Assembly (NCBI GenBank): GCA_029531795.1
Contig: JAPEIS010000013.1
Location: 1,116,001 to 1,180,000 of the forward strand
Reading direction: 5' to 3'
Source: Sclerotinia nivalis
Taxonomy: Eukaryota > Ascomycota > Leotiomycetes > Helotiales > Sclerotiniaceae
DNA length: 64,000 bases
Shown here one piece after another: positions 45,007 to 55,095 of this stretch. The position numbers and the translations under genes are program-made. The first letter of the stretch is position 1, and each line of letters begins with the position of its first letter. The notes beneath the pieces were generated by a model. It was not told where the DNA came from. It did not search any database and worked only from the letters and a program-made list of their open reading frames with translations.

Positions 45007-45563
45007 ATGCCTACAGTCACAATAGAAGAGCTTCTCGAGCGCAACGGAGCATTCGCTGGCCTAGGACATATTCCACGGCCATTGAGAGATGAAGAAACCA
45101 TCGAAAGCGCCCACACTATCGTCATCAAGTTGCTTCGATGATCGAGCGGCTCCAGAACATTTCCTTCAAATCAATATGCACGGCCGAGAAGTAGTGAGCA
45201 TTCGCAATGCAGGCGGACATACTAGCCACTGCGTTCATGATATCGTAGCGTTGGAGAGTCTTCTCCGTATCGATGAAGTATCGTGGTGCATCACCAGGAT
45301 TGCGGTCTTAAATATATGACGAATGAGGATACCCGGCATAGATTAAGGGAAAGAGTAGGTTCGGATGAGGCGGTAAAGGAGGACTTTGATTTTGAGAACT
45401 TTGATTTTGGATGTATGACGGATGAACACCCCATGAAGATAGTATCAAGGAGAGTTGTAGGGATGATGTGAGGTTTTTGAAAGAACATTCTTGGATGAGA
45501 AAGGACGTCACTGTTAGAGGGTTTCTCTTGAATACAAAGAGTGGTTTGCTGAGTGAAGTCTGA
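45007..45563 (+). pseudogene. Beta-carbonic-anhydrase-like gene, broken by frame changes
   Basis: The ATG at 45007 starts MPTVTIEELLERNGAFAGLG, a typical fungal beta-carbonic anhydrase start. The reading then has to change frame three times, near 45120, 45270 and 45435, to follow the protein to a stop at 45561-45563. The two zinc motifs survive in separate frames: SCFDDRAAPEHF (CxDxR) and VHHQDCGLKYM (HxxC). So does RNAGGHTSHCVHDIVALESL, and the C-terminal piece runs SIKESCRDDVRFLKEHSWM to LLSEV. Intact homologues are about 170 aa and hydrate CO2. No intron can explain shifts this close together, so the gene is decayed, unless the assembly has indel errors. Confidence 0.75.
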
Positions 45564-48523
45564 GTCCGAGTGGATGAAATTTGAGAGGCCGGGGAATGAG
45601 TCTGAGTCTTGATATGAGTGACGTCGACAGTAGTCAATCCATTCCGAGCTCACACACCTTACTGGATAGACCGGTTGAAGAGACGCCGAGGTCCATCAAA
45701 TCGTGCCGTGCAAGTGAATGAAGAAATCGGCATCAGACGAAGATTTTGACGGGATGATAACTGCAAGTAAACAAACCGACTTCAAAACCATCAAAAACGC
45801 CCCTAGCTCTCCTGCCTCAATTACTCTTCGGATTTGAACGCTGATAGTTTTCCTGAAATCGCGCTGTCGAGAGCTTTCTATATCTACAAAAAAATTTCTA
45901 CTTTGTCAAAAAGCCCCATTTTTCATTTGTCTCTCAGACGTGCAACATAACTTTTTGGACGCATAAAATCATCACGTGGAAGGTCTGCCATTGGTCAGAT
46001 GAAGGTGGGAAATCCTTCATTTTGGGATTATGGAAATTCTGGGCGTCAGAGGTTTTTAAAACTTTGGGGGCAGATTGAGAAGGTACTATTTAGTATAATA
46101 GCAAAGTTTGATAAACTTCTAAGATCAGGTTTTGGAGTTATTACGATTTCCAATAGTTTGGCTCGCTGTGCGACGAACATTTTGAGGGTTTTGAACATCG
46201 CCGAAAAAGAGAATCACCATTACAACACCAACAATGTTTCTGGGAATTTGAAAATTCGCATGCAGATTCAGCGCAATGGCAACTATATGCGCCAAGTCTG
46301 CGAAGACTTATTGATCAGAAATTTATTTTGCAGTGATGTCGGCGTGGGTCTTTGTGATTCAGATCTTACCAGCAGACGACGTTTGAAGTTATTGGCGAGC
46401 ACGACAGGGAATGAGAACGTGGATTCTGCTCATAGCTACATTGGTATGGACGACTGATACTGGAAGATGTTATTTATACCTCGCAGAAGTCGGATTTCGA
46501 TACTAAGAATTGTGGTCCAACTTCGACGTTCAAAAGCTCTAAACAACGAATAAACCTGCAAACTTCCTATTTCTTTCACCCATATACAAATCACAGTAGT
46601 CAATTGCAACGGGCCCATACAATATGTATGAACCCTGCTGTGGAGTCCGCTACTCTCACACTTCGAATGTACCGCCAGAGTCAACATCCGCACATCTGTC
46701 TACAATACATGAGCGAAAAGTGCTTGGTAGAGGACCAGTGAATACATGTGAAGATTATGAGATGGGAGCCATCTTTTGGGAGAAAGAAAGTTTCTGATTC
46801 ACTGCGAGCAAAATCACAAGTCTATTATGGTGAGGCTGCGCGCAACTTTCCTGGGCAAACGGTGAGATCAAGGCGAAAAGAGTATCACTCCCGATACATG
46901 GCAGATTGGGCGATAATTGTCTACAGGTGCTTAATTACTGTTTACACCTGGACACTTCGGCGTTTTTCAACTACTCTCCCCATCCCATTGCCCAGAAGCT
47001 GGCAAATTTGTACTTCCCGGGATGATCACATCTCTGATGCAAGGTTTGCTATTCAATCTATTTGTGCTATTAGACACAACAGCACCAGATTCTAATATTA
47101 ATTACCTAGTACTCAATCCACAAATCGAGGTTCCCAGCGGCAAGCTATTCGTGAAGCAATTGTGAGGCTGAGATGGAATATACTTTTTGGCGGAAATTGG
47201 ATTGATGGGTTGGATTTCCGTTTAGCGACAGGGAAAGAAGACATGGATTCGGCCTCATAACTTACGCTGCCCTGGGCGATGATATTGGGAGATGTCTTTC
47301 TTGGAGAAAGCAATAGTTCGCAATCAAATCTCTGGCACAACAGACTGGCTCGACATGTTCTACCACACCTCGATACAGGGCGCTACATTTCTGAAGACTA
47401 CGAAGAATGATGGCGATGAGGTTATTCAGAATGATTGAATAATACTATCTATTCCTTGCTGTATGCGTTTCAGACGCCGTTGCACAGCCGGCAGCACGTT
47501 TTGATTCGCCATGGCACATGCGCAAAGCGTGTACAGAGACTGGGGAATATATGCACTACCCTTAGAGGAGAGCTTCGAGCTGGGGAGGTGATTGTGTGTG
47601 CAAGGTGTAGTTTCCCAAGTGGTAAATCTATCATAGTGGATGTGTTTGTATCCCCTTTTAGAATACCTGGACGGTCCTATGAGTTCGAAGTGGGAGCAGT
47701 ATCTCGTTTCATTCATGGTAGATTGTAATGCGACCGCATTTTAATTACTTGAGTATCTGGTTCTTGTGGTCATTTAATATCCCTAAATATCAATATGATT
47801 GTGGTCCCCCGAAAATCAAAGTAGAATTGGAGTTCGTACACAAGGTGGAAAAATCACTTTTCCAATAAGGGACTTCTCTATAATGTCACGCACCACAGCA
47901 CAATCCTAAGAGGTAATTTGATTGTCGAATCTCATGTTAGACTGGATTCGGCAAGATTAAGGGTACGTACAGACCATGAAACATTTCCGGCAGCCAGCGT
48001 GCTATTATGTGCTTTCACGATTGTCCCAACAGTGTCTGAACTATCATATATGGAAGAGTCATTCAACTTCTTGTCGACCTGAAGCGGCCGTGATTATAGA
48101 TGAATCGAAGTCGGTTCAACCACAGTAGAACGTTAAGTAGCCACAGTCATTATGCAGAACACCAGCCATAACGTTATCAGCATTCTCCGAGTAAAGTCTC
48201 TATGACCAGCCCGAGAACTATGCTGGAATCAAATCACGTACGCCATATGGATTAGGTCACCACTGCTCAGATGGCCTCGGGATTTAGAACTTGTTGAAAT
48301 GATATGATGATGAAAACACTCCAGATATATTTTACGATCCCTCAAATGTTAAAGCTTACGAGTGTCACAACAAATGATCAACGAATCGTCAATTCTGATT
48401 TGGAAGGCTTTGGCTGTAAGATTTTAGAATCTATATGTCCTATAAAGTCCTAAACAATACATGGCAATCAGTAGTCACAGTTTTCACGCATGCATTAAAC
48501 TCAAAGGTTGAGGGGTAGAAAGT
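45564..48523. other. 3-kb region with scattered coding remnants
   Basis: No intact gene. Stretches with coding character are broken by stops. 45999-46457 (152 codons from an ATG) ends ...RRRLKLLASTTGNENVDSAH. 47150-47410 reads GGNWIDGLDFRLATGKEDMD, then after a stop MILGDVFLGESNSSQS and HLDTGRYISEDYEE. 47435-47728 contains RVQRLGNICTTLRGELRAGE. The peptides TTGNENVDSA and ATGKEDMDSA suggest two diverged copies of one sequence. I do not recognise a family. Confidence 0.4.
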
Positions 48524-49153
48524 TTATAAAGCTGATTTAAATCCCATCTCCTGTACGTAACCCACCCAACCATCATACCAAACCCCTCTCAACTCAAACG
48601 ACCCCAGAACATCCATGAACAGCCTCTCCGCATCTTCCCTTCGTCCTCTCCAATGGGGGGGGAGTTTGATTCCCAAATTGGATGCCCAGGAGAGGAGAGG
48701 TCCGAAGTCAATGTGGTCCGACTCATCACCCCTATTAACAAGCGTAAACGCCCGCAACCGCACGAGTTCCGCGAGGGTAACAACATACCCTTCCCAGAAA
48801 CTGACAACCTCTGGAATCCGTGGTACAAATGGGCCCCCCGGCTCAACGAGTTCGACAGTGACCTCGAAGAGTTTGTTGTTCAGAGAGTCCAATTTGTCTC
48901 ACTTAATGGACCCATCGGTGTCCCTGTGAAAGCCCTTCCGCATATTGATGATTGCATCGTCCAGGATCGCTAGAGCCTCGACGCCGACAAGGATGTCAAC
49001 GTCTTTGGCTTTCTGGTCTAGGATACCATGGGCGATGCTCGCGGCACCACCAAACAAGATGAGAGTTTGGCGGAGGTTGTGAGGCACTAAGGCACAGGAG
49101 GCGGCGTAGGCGTCGAGATACGCTTGTTGAAGAGGTGTGATTTGTCGGACCAT
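48524..49153 (-). pseudogene. Nucleotidyltransferase-like gene with an in-frame TGA
   Basis: The ATG at 49151-49153 opens a frame that starts MVRQITPLQQAYLDAYAAS. It includes a nucleotidyltransferase-fold signature, FGGAASIAHGILDQKAKDVD (GG followed by DxD). At 48899-48901 the frame meets TGA, then continues unchanged for 125 more codons to 48524 (FEVTVELVEPGGPFVPRIPE, REDAERLFMDVLGSF). No splice option keeps the frame: an in-frame intron using the gtgaga at the stop would be only about 40 nt and puts the next exon out of phase. A Trp codon (TGG) changed to TGA is the simplest history. A complete gene would encode about 209 aa. Similar NTase-fold hypothetical proteins are, I believe, common in fungi; function unknown. 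Confidence 0.7.
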
Positions 49154-50439
49154 TGTTGAGGCAGTGAAGATGTAGAGGGATCGAGATCGAGATACAGATA
49201 GCTGTTCTAGGATGAATGTTCTGAGGTCGGTTGAAAGAGAGGAAGAGATTTGGTATGAGGTTGGGTGATTGGTCTGTACAGAAGATGGGATTTCCTATTA
49301 AGTTCTATTAGCAATCTTTTCTTCAAGACAGTTTCGAGTACTCGATGAGCATACCAAAAATTCTAAAGCTGGGCATAAAAAATATATCTTTTAGCGATAT
49401 TTGGGATGTGCAAGAAAAGAAAGAGAACGAGATGAATGAGGGCGATCGAAGGTTATGATGGCCTGGAGAATTGAGTTTGAACATCCATAGCTGCTGCTTC
49501 TACTTTTGTTATCTGAGGAGGCGCCTGGCAGAATAGGAAGGGATAACTCATAGCTCCATTAACTTTCTGCTCGTCCTCAGTCGATCATGAGCCTCCAAAC
49601 ACCAACGAGGAATAATCAAAACGGTTCTAAGAATGAATCATTGTGTGCATTCAAATAATGCAACGCTCATGAAGAAAATAAGCTTCATGTTAGATTTTTG
49701 GGCTTGCGAAATAGGAGTATCATCTAGCGAGAAATGCCCCTTCCTATTCCAAACTCTATTTGTTGAAGGCATGGTTCCTTCTGCCTTAGCATAGATATAT
49801 AAATGTGGGAAATGAAACGATGGTAATAGAACGTTCTACATCCAGAAAGGAATAATGCTTATGCTTAGCCAATACACACAGCTAAGTCACCCGTGCTAAG
49901 GGCCTACTAGGTCACGGCATAACTGCCGAAGTGCATTCATATCACGTGCAACCAAGATGTAGCAGTCTGTAGTTTACGATGCTAAGCTTGCTCCGGAAGG
50001 GAAAAACAAGAGGCAGTTAGGAAATCGCCACAAGATGATGGAATTCAAGTGACACTCGTGTCTACCACTTGCGGCTGGTACTGGTGAGCGAGGAATACAA
50101 GCTAGTCAAGAAACATTTTTAATCAAGGTTGAGCTTTAAAATGGTATCAAAAGTGTTGTTGTAAAGACTTGTTGAATTTTGGATTGGAATGGTTTCATTT
50201 TCTATGCTAGAAAATATTATGACCTACCAAGTGCGCATATTAATGGAGGAATAACATCTTATCATTTCTTGAGATTATTTCATCATTGGGTAAAACTGTA
50301 CTTGAGTTCTCAATACTTCCATCTCATATAATTTGAAGATATCAGGAAACTCTGAAACCAGATATGCACAATTTGTAATTCCCATATCGGAAGCCACAAG
50401 CCTAGAGGAAATCCTTCTGATATGTAAGCCAGACTTAAA
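49154..50439. other. Intergenic region upstream of the NTase-like gene
   Basis: 1.29 kb of AT-rich DNA. Holds the promoter of the interrupted NTase-like gene on its left end. No open frame with protein character; nothing else recognised. Confidence 0.5.
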
Positions 50440-51462
50440 CAGTGTGCCCAACAGTCCGGATTGCAGTTCAACAATGAAGAACGTATCAATATTCAAATAA
50501 TTTTGATTGTTGAGTTCATTTTAGATATCAAAATTGGTTCAAATATCCAATCTATTTGGAATAATAATTATATTAAAATCATTGAAGAATTTTCAAAGAT
50601 TGAAAGTTGGATGAGGCCAAATCCCACTGCTATTGGAGGCATCATATTTGTACTTTGGGATCAACCTTTATCTCTCCATACATCAATCCATCTACTCATA
50701 AAGCCATCAACCTTATACAACCGCAAATACTATCCACGCAACCAAGCCCAGAAAAAGAAATCCATTGAACCCCTTTCAAATTCTTACCCGAAAGCGAGAA
50801 CTGCCAAAATCATTCTTCGGAATCCTTTTCTGAGAGACCGCGAGAGCAACAACTTCTTTCTTCTGCTCCTGAAACTCAAATATCTAGAAAGTTGTATCTG
50901 TGCAGAAAGAATCCTTCATTCTACATCACATTGTAATTACCGCTTTCTTTTATCCCATAGTATGCTTGTGTCTCTGTCGTATGCATAGGATTTCATTGTG
51001 ATTCGAGAAGATAAAACTTACTATCAGATCTAGTTTGGTAAGTGTCAGTACTTATCATCAGCCCTGTGAAAATGGGATTTACCCTGCATTCCCGCAGATG
51101 ATAGAATGAGTGTCACTTGTATATCATCGGCTTTCTAAAACTGTTGATTTGAGTCCAACCCTTCCTCGGGGGCTCGAGGTGTTCGATAGTCCGGCCTAGT
51201 GGATTATATATAGGTTTTTAATGTTTGAAAAGGTTTAGATATATAAGTGTAATTCGTCATTCCAAATATTTTCAATGTTCTGATGAAATACATCTTCTCA
51301 GAAATTATGAATATCTGAATATAATTCAATATTTTGAGTGATTTCATCATCTCAGAAGTTATAAAACTTTAAATGACTTTAATATTTCAAATAATTTAAA
51401 TAGATTGAACAATCTAAAGATTTCTCATTGCTGAACTACAGTCCGGACTATTGAATACCCTA
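50440..51462. mobile_element. Approximately 1-kb element with terminal inverted repeats, decayed
   Basis: The left end (50440-50477) starts CAGTGTGCCCAACAGTCC and continues GGATTGCAGTTCAACAATGA. The right end (51425-51462) is its inverted repeat with about 29 of 38 matches, and 8 of the 9 differences are transitions. Both inner flanks are strongly AT-rich. No transposase frame is visible; the 176-codon frame at 50461-50988 starts at a non-ATG codon and is composed of AT-driven residues. The outer CAGTGT resembles hAT-type ends, but I see no clear 8-bp target duplication. Best read as a non-autonomous or RIP-damaged DNA transposon. Related ends occur at 19.5, 44.2 and 54.6 kb. Confidence 0.6.
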
Positions 51463-52149
51463 TCGGGACTTACCATGGAGTCGTGCACCAGTGTGTTCAA
51501 ATCGATGCACTTTTGAGAACCTGGCTAATAATGTCATGAGTGTTTGTCCAAAAAGGGAAAACATGCTGCGATGATCAGCGTATTGAAAGAATTTCTACGG
51601 AAATAGAATATTGCTATCTTTTGTCCTTCGACAGCGAAAATTTTAAAACACCTAAGAAATGTGAGAAACTGCAAGGGTATTATTGCCATGTCGGATAGCG
51701 AACCATTTATATTGTTCGAAACTGGTGTATTGATAGAGTTGAATCATACCCCGAAGCTTCAGCATGTGCTAATTGATCCACTTATCGGGGAGCACATATC
51801 AGCTGCTTCAATACTTGGGTGGCATGTTCTACAACTAATATGATCTAGCACCACAGAGCTCAGCAGAGCTTTCCCCCACGTCATCGCGATTTTGAAGGAG
51901 AAGAGCTCCACGGCTCCCTACCCGGCCAAAAGCCCATATACAACAGTGTACTTAGTGCATTAAATGAAGAAGCGAGCTGTTCTCAGCATATGCACGTGAT
52001 GGCCTATTTGCTAAGGGCATGCTAAATCTCTAGCCTTGCGCACTAAGACGCACGCATATAAAGGATCATTTTCCAATCTTTCATCAATTCACACATACTT
52101 CAATCTTTTGACATTCTCCACCTGTCTACCATTTCACAGCTTTCCCATT
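51463..52149. other. Promoter region of the metallophosphoesterase gene
   Basis: 690 bp between the TIR element and the phosphoesterase start. The plus-strand frame at 51661-51843 has no recognised protein character. A CACGTG palindrome occurs near 51993. Nothing else seen. Confidence 0.45.
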
Positions 52150-52953
52150 ATGTCTGTAATTCCTACACGTGTGATGGTCATTTCTGACACTCACGAGCAC
52201 ACCCTCAATGGAGCTAATATGCCAGACGTCGACGTCCTCCTCCATACTGGCGATTTAACCAATTTTGGTGAATTAGAGGCTTTGAAAGATTCCATCAAAA
52301 TGATGGGTACTATCACAGCTGAATTAAAATTGGTCATTGCTGGAAACCATGACATATCTCTTGACAAGCAGAACAGGGTGGAAAACATGTCTGATAACGA
52401 GTATTCGGAATACCATCATTCCGCCCTCGAAATCATGACGGGTCAATCGGCGAAAGATGCCGGAGTTACCTATCTCAAGGAAGGTACTCATACATTCACA
52501 CTTAAGAATGGTGCTAAATTCACAGTATACGCCTCACCATACACGTGTGGATCCATGGGCTTCCAATATCAAATAAACGAAGATCGTTTCAACGACGCAA
52601 CTCAAGTCGCTCCAGGCCAAACTTCGATCGCCACCAATCCTATTCCCCAGGGAGTTGATATCGTCATGACCCACGGTCCTCCACATACGATACTTGACCA
52701 AGTGGACGGCGAATATAAAGGTTGCCGCAATCTTCTTCGTGCCGTTGGCCGTGTGCGACCACTTATGCACTGCTTCGGGCACATTCACGAAGGAAGCGGC
52801 GCAAATCTTGTAACCTGGAAACCTGATGGTAGCGTTAAAGATCCATCATCTGCCACGCCCATGGAGACGGAACAAATCAATGAGTATCCGTGTACAAACG
52901 AGTGGCTATTCAATCTGGAAAACAAACGCTTATGGTCAACGCGGCAATCATAA
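52150..52953 (+). CDS. Calcineurin-like metallophosphoesterase (MPPED-type)
   Basis: A single exon of 267 aa starting MSVIPTRVMVISDTHEHTLN; the longer frame begins at a TTG codon. All metal-binding motifs of the calcineurin-like superfamily are present in order: SDTHEH (Asp and His), LLHTGDLTNFGE (GD), VIAGNHDISLD (GNHD), MTHGPPHTILD (TH) and CFGHIHEGSGA (GHxH). The arrangement and length fit the small MPPED1/2-like branch, which hydrolyses phosphodiesters with two metal ions. Natural substrate unknown. No signal peptide, so probably cytosolic. It is followed in the same orientation by an alpha/beta hydrolase, but there is no clear pathway link. Confidence 0.9.
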   Translation: MSVIPTRVMVISDTHEHTLNGANMPDVDVLLHTGDLTNFGELEALKDSIKMMGTITAELKLVIAGNHDISLDKQNRVENMSDNEYSEYHHSALEIMTGQSAKDAGVTYLKEGTHTFTLKNGAKFTVYASPYTCGSMGFQYQINEDRFNDATQVAPGQTSIATNPIPQGVDIVMTHGPPHTILDQVDGEYKGCRNLLRAVGRVRPLMHCFGHIHEGSGANLVTWKPDGSVKDPSSATPMETEQINEYPCTNEWLFNLENKRLWSTRQS

Positions 52954-53558
52954 TGAACACCGCAAAGGGTATGCGTCCAAATTATAAGCCCTTCGTAGTA
53001 TCACTCGATTTGCCTCGCCATGATTAATTGAATTTCTTGCTTTTATCTTTTTTTCTGTATACCAGGTATTTTGCCGGCTTTTAAATTTGGTATTTAGCGG
53101 ATCTGGTGTTGGTGGATATGCGCTATATATGGGATTTCAATACTTCATGGTATAGTAACGATTCCCATCAATCTTAGCCTAGCGAACTGTATTTATCAGG
53201 TTAGATATAATGAATTGATCGAACTATTCAAATGATAGAAATGAGCAGGAAGAGATTGTTCAACAAATTTTTGCTTTGTGAATTTCGAGGTCAACTTCCT
53301 CACTAAACCGAATTTCACCCGATATCTTACGAGGAATGCGAAAAGGTCCCGGAAGCAAGTTACATCGCTGACTACTTGACGTTGAGATGTGGTCAGATGG
53401 TTAGAAAACTTTCAGATATTCCCACAATTGAATTGTCTTAAATAGAGACTTCTCCTCGATATTTGGATCATCTCTTACATCTCAATCTTTCCATCTACTT
53501 TCGGTTACATTCGCCTACCACCTGCCAACTTCTTACCTTTAGTTTAGAATACATCGAT
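52954..53558. other. Spacer between phosphoesterase and hydrolase genes
   Basis: 605 bp of AT-rich DNA with the phosphoesterase 3' untranslated region and the hydrolase promoter. No TCGG-N2-CCGR site and no further feature seen. Confidence 0.5.
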
Positions 53559-54338
53559 ATGCCTAGCAAACCAACATTTGTTTTAATTCCTGGAGCATGG
53601 CACCGCGCCGAGATTTGGGAGAAAGTCATTTCACTCCTGGAAGAACAACAGTACAAATGCATTCCGGTGGAACTCCCATCGACGGCAGGGGATCCTACCA
53701 CGGGTTTTGGCGATGATATAGTCGCCGTCCGAAATATCGTATTATCAGAGACCAAACAGGGACGCGATGTGATAATAGTGGTACATTCCTACGGCGGTGC
53801 AGTTGGTCAGAGTGCGGTTAAAGGCCTCACCCGTCACAACCCAGATGATCTCCAATCCACAGATGGCCAATCAACCGGTCATGTAGTTGGTCTCGTTATG
53901 ATGGCTTGTGGTTTTGGGCAAACAGGAGTGAGCTTCATCGACGCTATTGGCGGGGCACCACCACCATTATGGAGATTCGACGATAGTGGTTTCGCAACGT
54001 TAGAACTTCCAGCCAGAGAATCATTTTACCATGATCTTCCTGAGGAAGAAGGCAATTATTGGGTTAGCAGGTTGACGAAGCAATCGCAAAAGGTTTTGAA
54101 GGAGGGTGGGGAGTGGGCTTATGCGGGATGGATGGATTTGCCGGTTTGGTATTTGATGACCATGGATGATAAGACGTTTCCGGTTGAGGTACAAGAGATG
54201 TTTGTGAAAATGGCGAGGGATGCTGGGGCGGATGTCACGGTGAGACAGATTGTGAGTAGCCATTCGCCGATGTTGAGTAGACCGAAAGAGACGGTGGATT
54301 TTATTTTGGAAGCGGCGGTATCTCTGGTTAAAGAATGA
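53559..54338 (+). CDS. Alpha/beta hydrolase, esterase-type
   Basis: A single exon of 259 aa starting MPSKPTFVLIPGAWHRAEIW; the upstream extension of the frame begins with TTG. The oxyanion block is VLIPGAWH. The nucleophile elbow is VVHSYGGAVGQ (HSYGG in place of GxSxG), the acid is probably the Asp in TMDDKTFP, and the catalytic His is in SSHSPML. This is the AB_hydrolase_6 family, whose members include plant-type esterases and fungal lactonases or esterases acting on small aromatic esters. Cytosolic, no signal peptide. It precedes an FAD monooxygenase in the same orientation, so both could act on one aromatic substrate; that is inference only. Confidence 0.9.
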   Translation: MPSKPTFVLIPGAWHRAEIWEKVISLLEEQQYKCIPVELPSTAGDPTTGFGDDIVAVRNIVLSETKQGRDVIIVVHSYGGAVGQSAVKGLTRHNPDDLQSTDGQSTGHVVGLVMMACGFGQTGVSFIDAIGGAPPPLWRFDDSGFATLELPARESFYHDLPEEEGNYWVSRLTKQSQKVLKEGGEWAYAGWMDLPVWYLMTMDDKTFPVEVQEMFVKMARDAGADVTVRQIVSSHSPMLSRPKETVDFILEAAVSLVKE

Positions 54339-54591
54339 GGGCACGAGAGACCATTGTAACAATGTAGAAATCCCAACTCCGTTTACTGGCAATGCTCCAA
54401 TAGCTCCAAGGTTACATCCACCCTCTTAATGCTCCAATTCTTTCGGCTTTTCGGTACTTTTAGTATTCCAAATCTTTCCAATGCCTGAAGTTCTCTCAAC
54501 AATAAAATCCATAACCAGTGACCTCAATAGCCAAAAACTCCTGAAGCTTTATGTACCGATAGCTGAATGCTTGAAATGAAGTTGATGAATC

Positions 54592-54624
54592 AAAGATTTC
54601 TCATTGCCGGACTGTAGTTCGGAC
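54592..54624. repeat. Truncated end of the TIR element
   Basis: The stretch TTTCTCATTGCCGGACTG followed by TAGTTCGGAC matches the inner part of the right terminal repeat at 51421-51450. The outer ten bases are missing or changed. Confidence 0.5.
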
Positions 54625-54830
54625 GAGCAAATCGTGGGTGATATGCGACAGTTCTTATATCCGACCGGCCTTTTCATACAACGGTCTATTCATTTTCCGC
54701 AACCGGATTTTTTCTTAACACCGGCTCCTGCTTATGAATTCTCTTTCTTTTTTTAAAAAAACACTTGTAACAGCCCATATGGTATTTACGTATATTCGGA
54801 TAAAGCATAAATAGAAGAATAAATTCCGGC

Positions 54831-54840
54831 TCGGATCCGA
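54831..54840. promoter_or_regulatory. TCGG-N2-CCGA palindrome upstream of the second FAD monooxygenase
   Basis: TCGGATCCGA, a perfect palindrome, 256 bp before the start at 55096. It fits the TCGG-N2-CCGR pattern of the NRPS cluster promoters 14 kb away. Confidence 0.45.
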
Positions 54841-55095
54841 GAGTCACGTGCGTCAATCAGACCATCATAATATGAGGCAACTGATCAACAACATATTGAA
54901 AGAAGATAAATTCAAGTGAATCTCCTTCATTCCAAAGGTATTATATTTCCCAAACAACTTCCATTCAAAAATCAATAATTTCGATAACTTCAACAACTTC
55001 AACATCTCCAACAACTTCAACATCTCCGACAACTCCAACAACCTCAAAACAACTTCAAATAACTTTACAAATTTCATCTCCCTCATTCAGTCAAA

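Larger units (their letters stand above)
54339..55095. other. Promoter and CAACTT-rich leader of the FAD monooxygenase
   Basis: 757 bp. It contains a truncated TIR-element end (about 54592-54624), a TCGG-N2-CCGA palindrome (54831-54840), a CACGTG at 54845-54850, and a low-complexity leader of CAACTTCAACA units (about 54975-55066) ending at the start codon. CA-rich leaders like this are common in filamentous fungi. Confidence 0.6.

Noticed and set aside
50461..50988. 176-codon frame inside the TIR element as a transposase
   Set aside because: It starts at a TTG codon, is rich in Ile/Asn/Lys as expected from AT-rich DNA, and has no catalytic motif.
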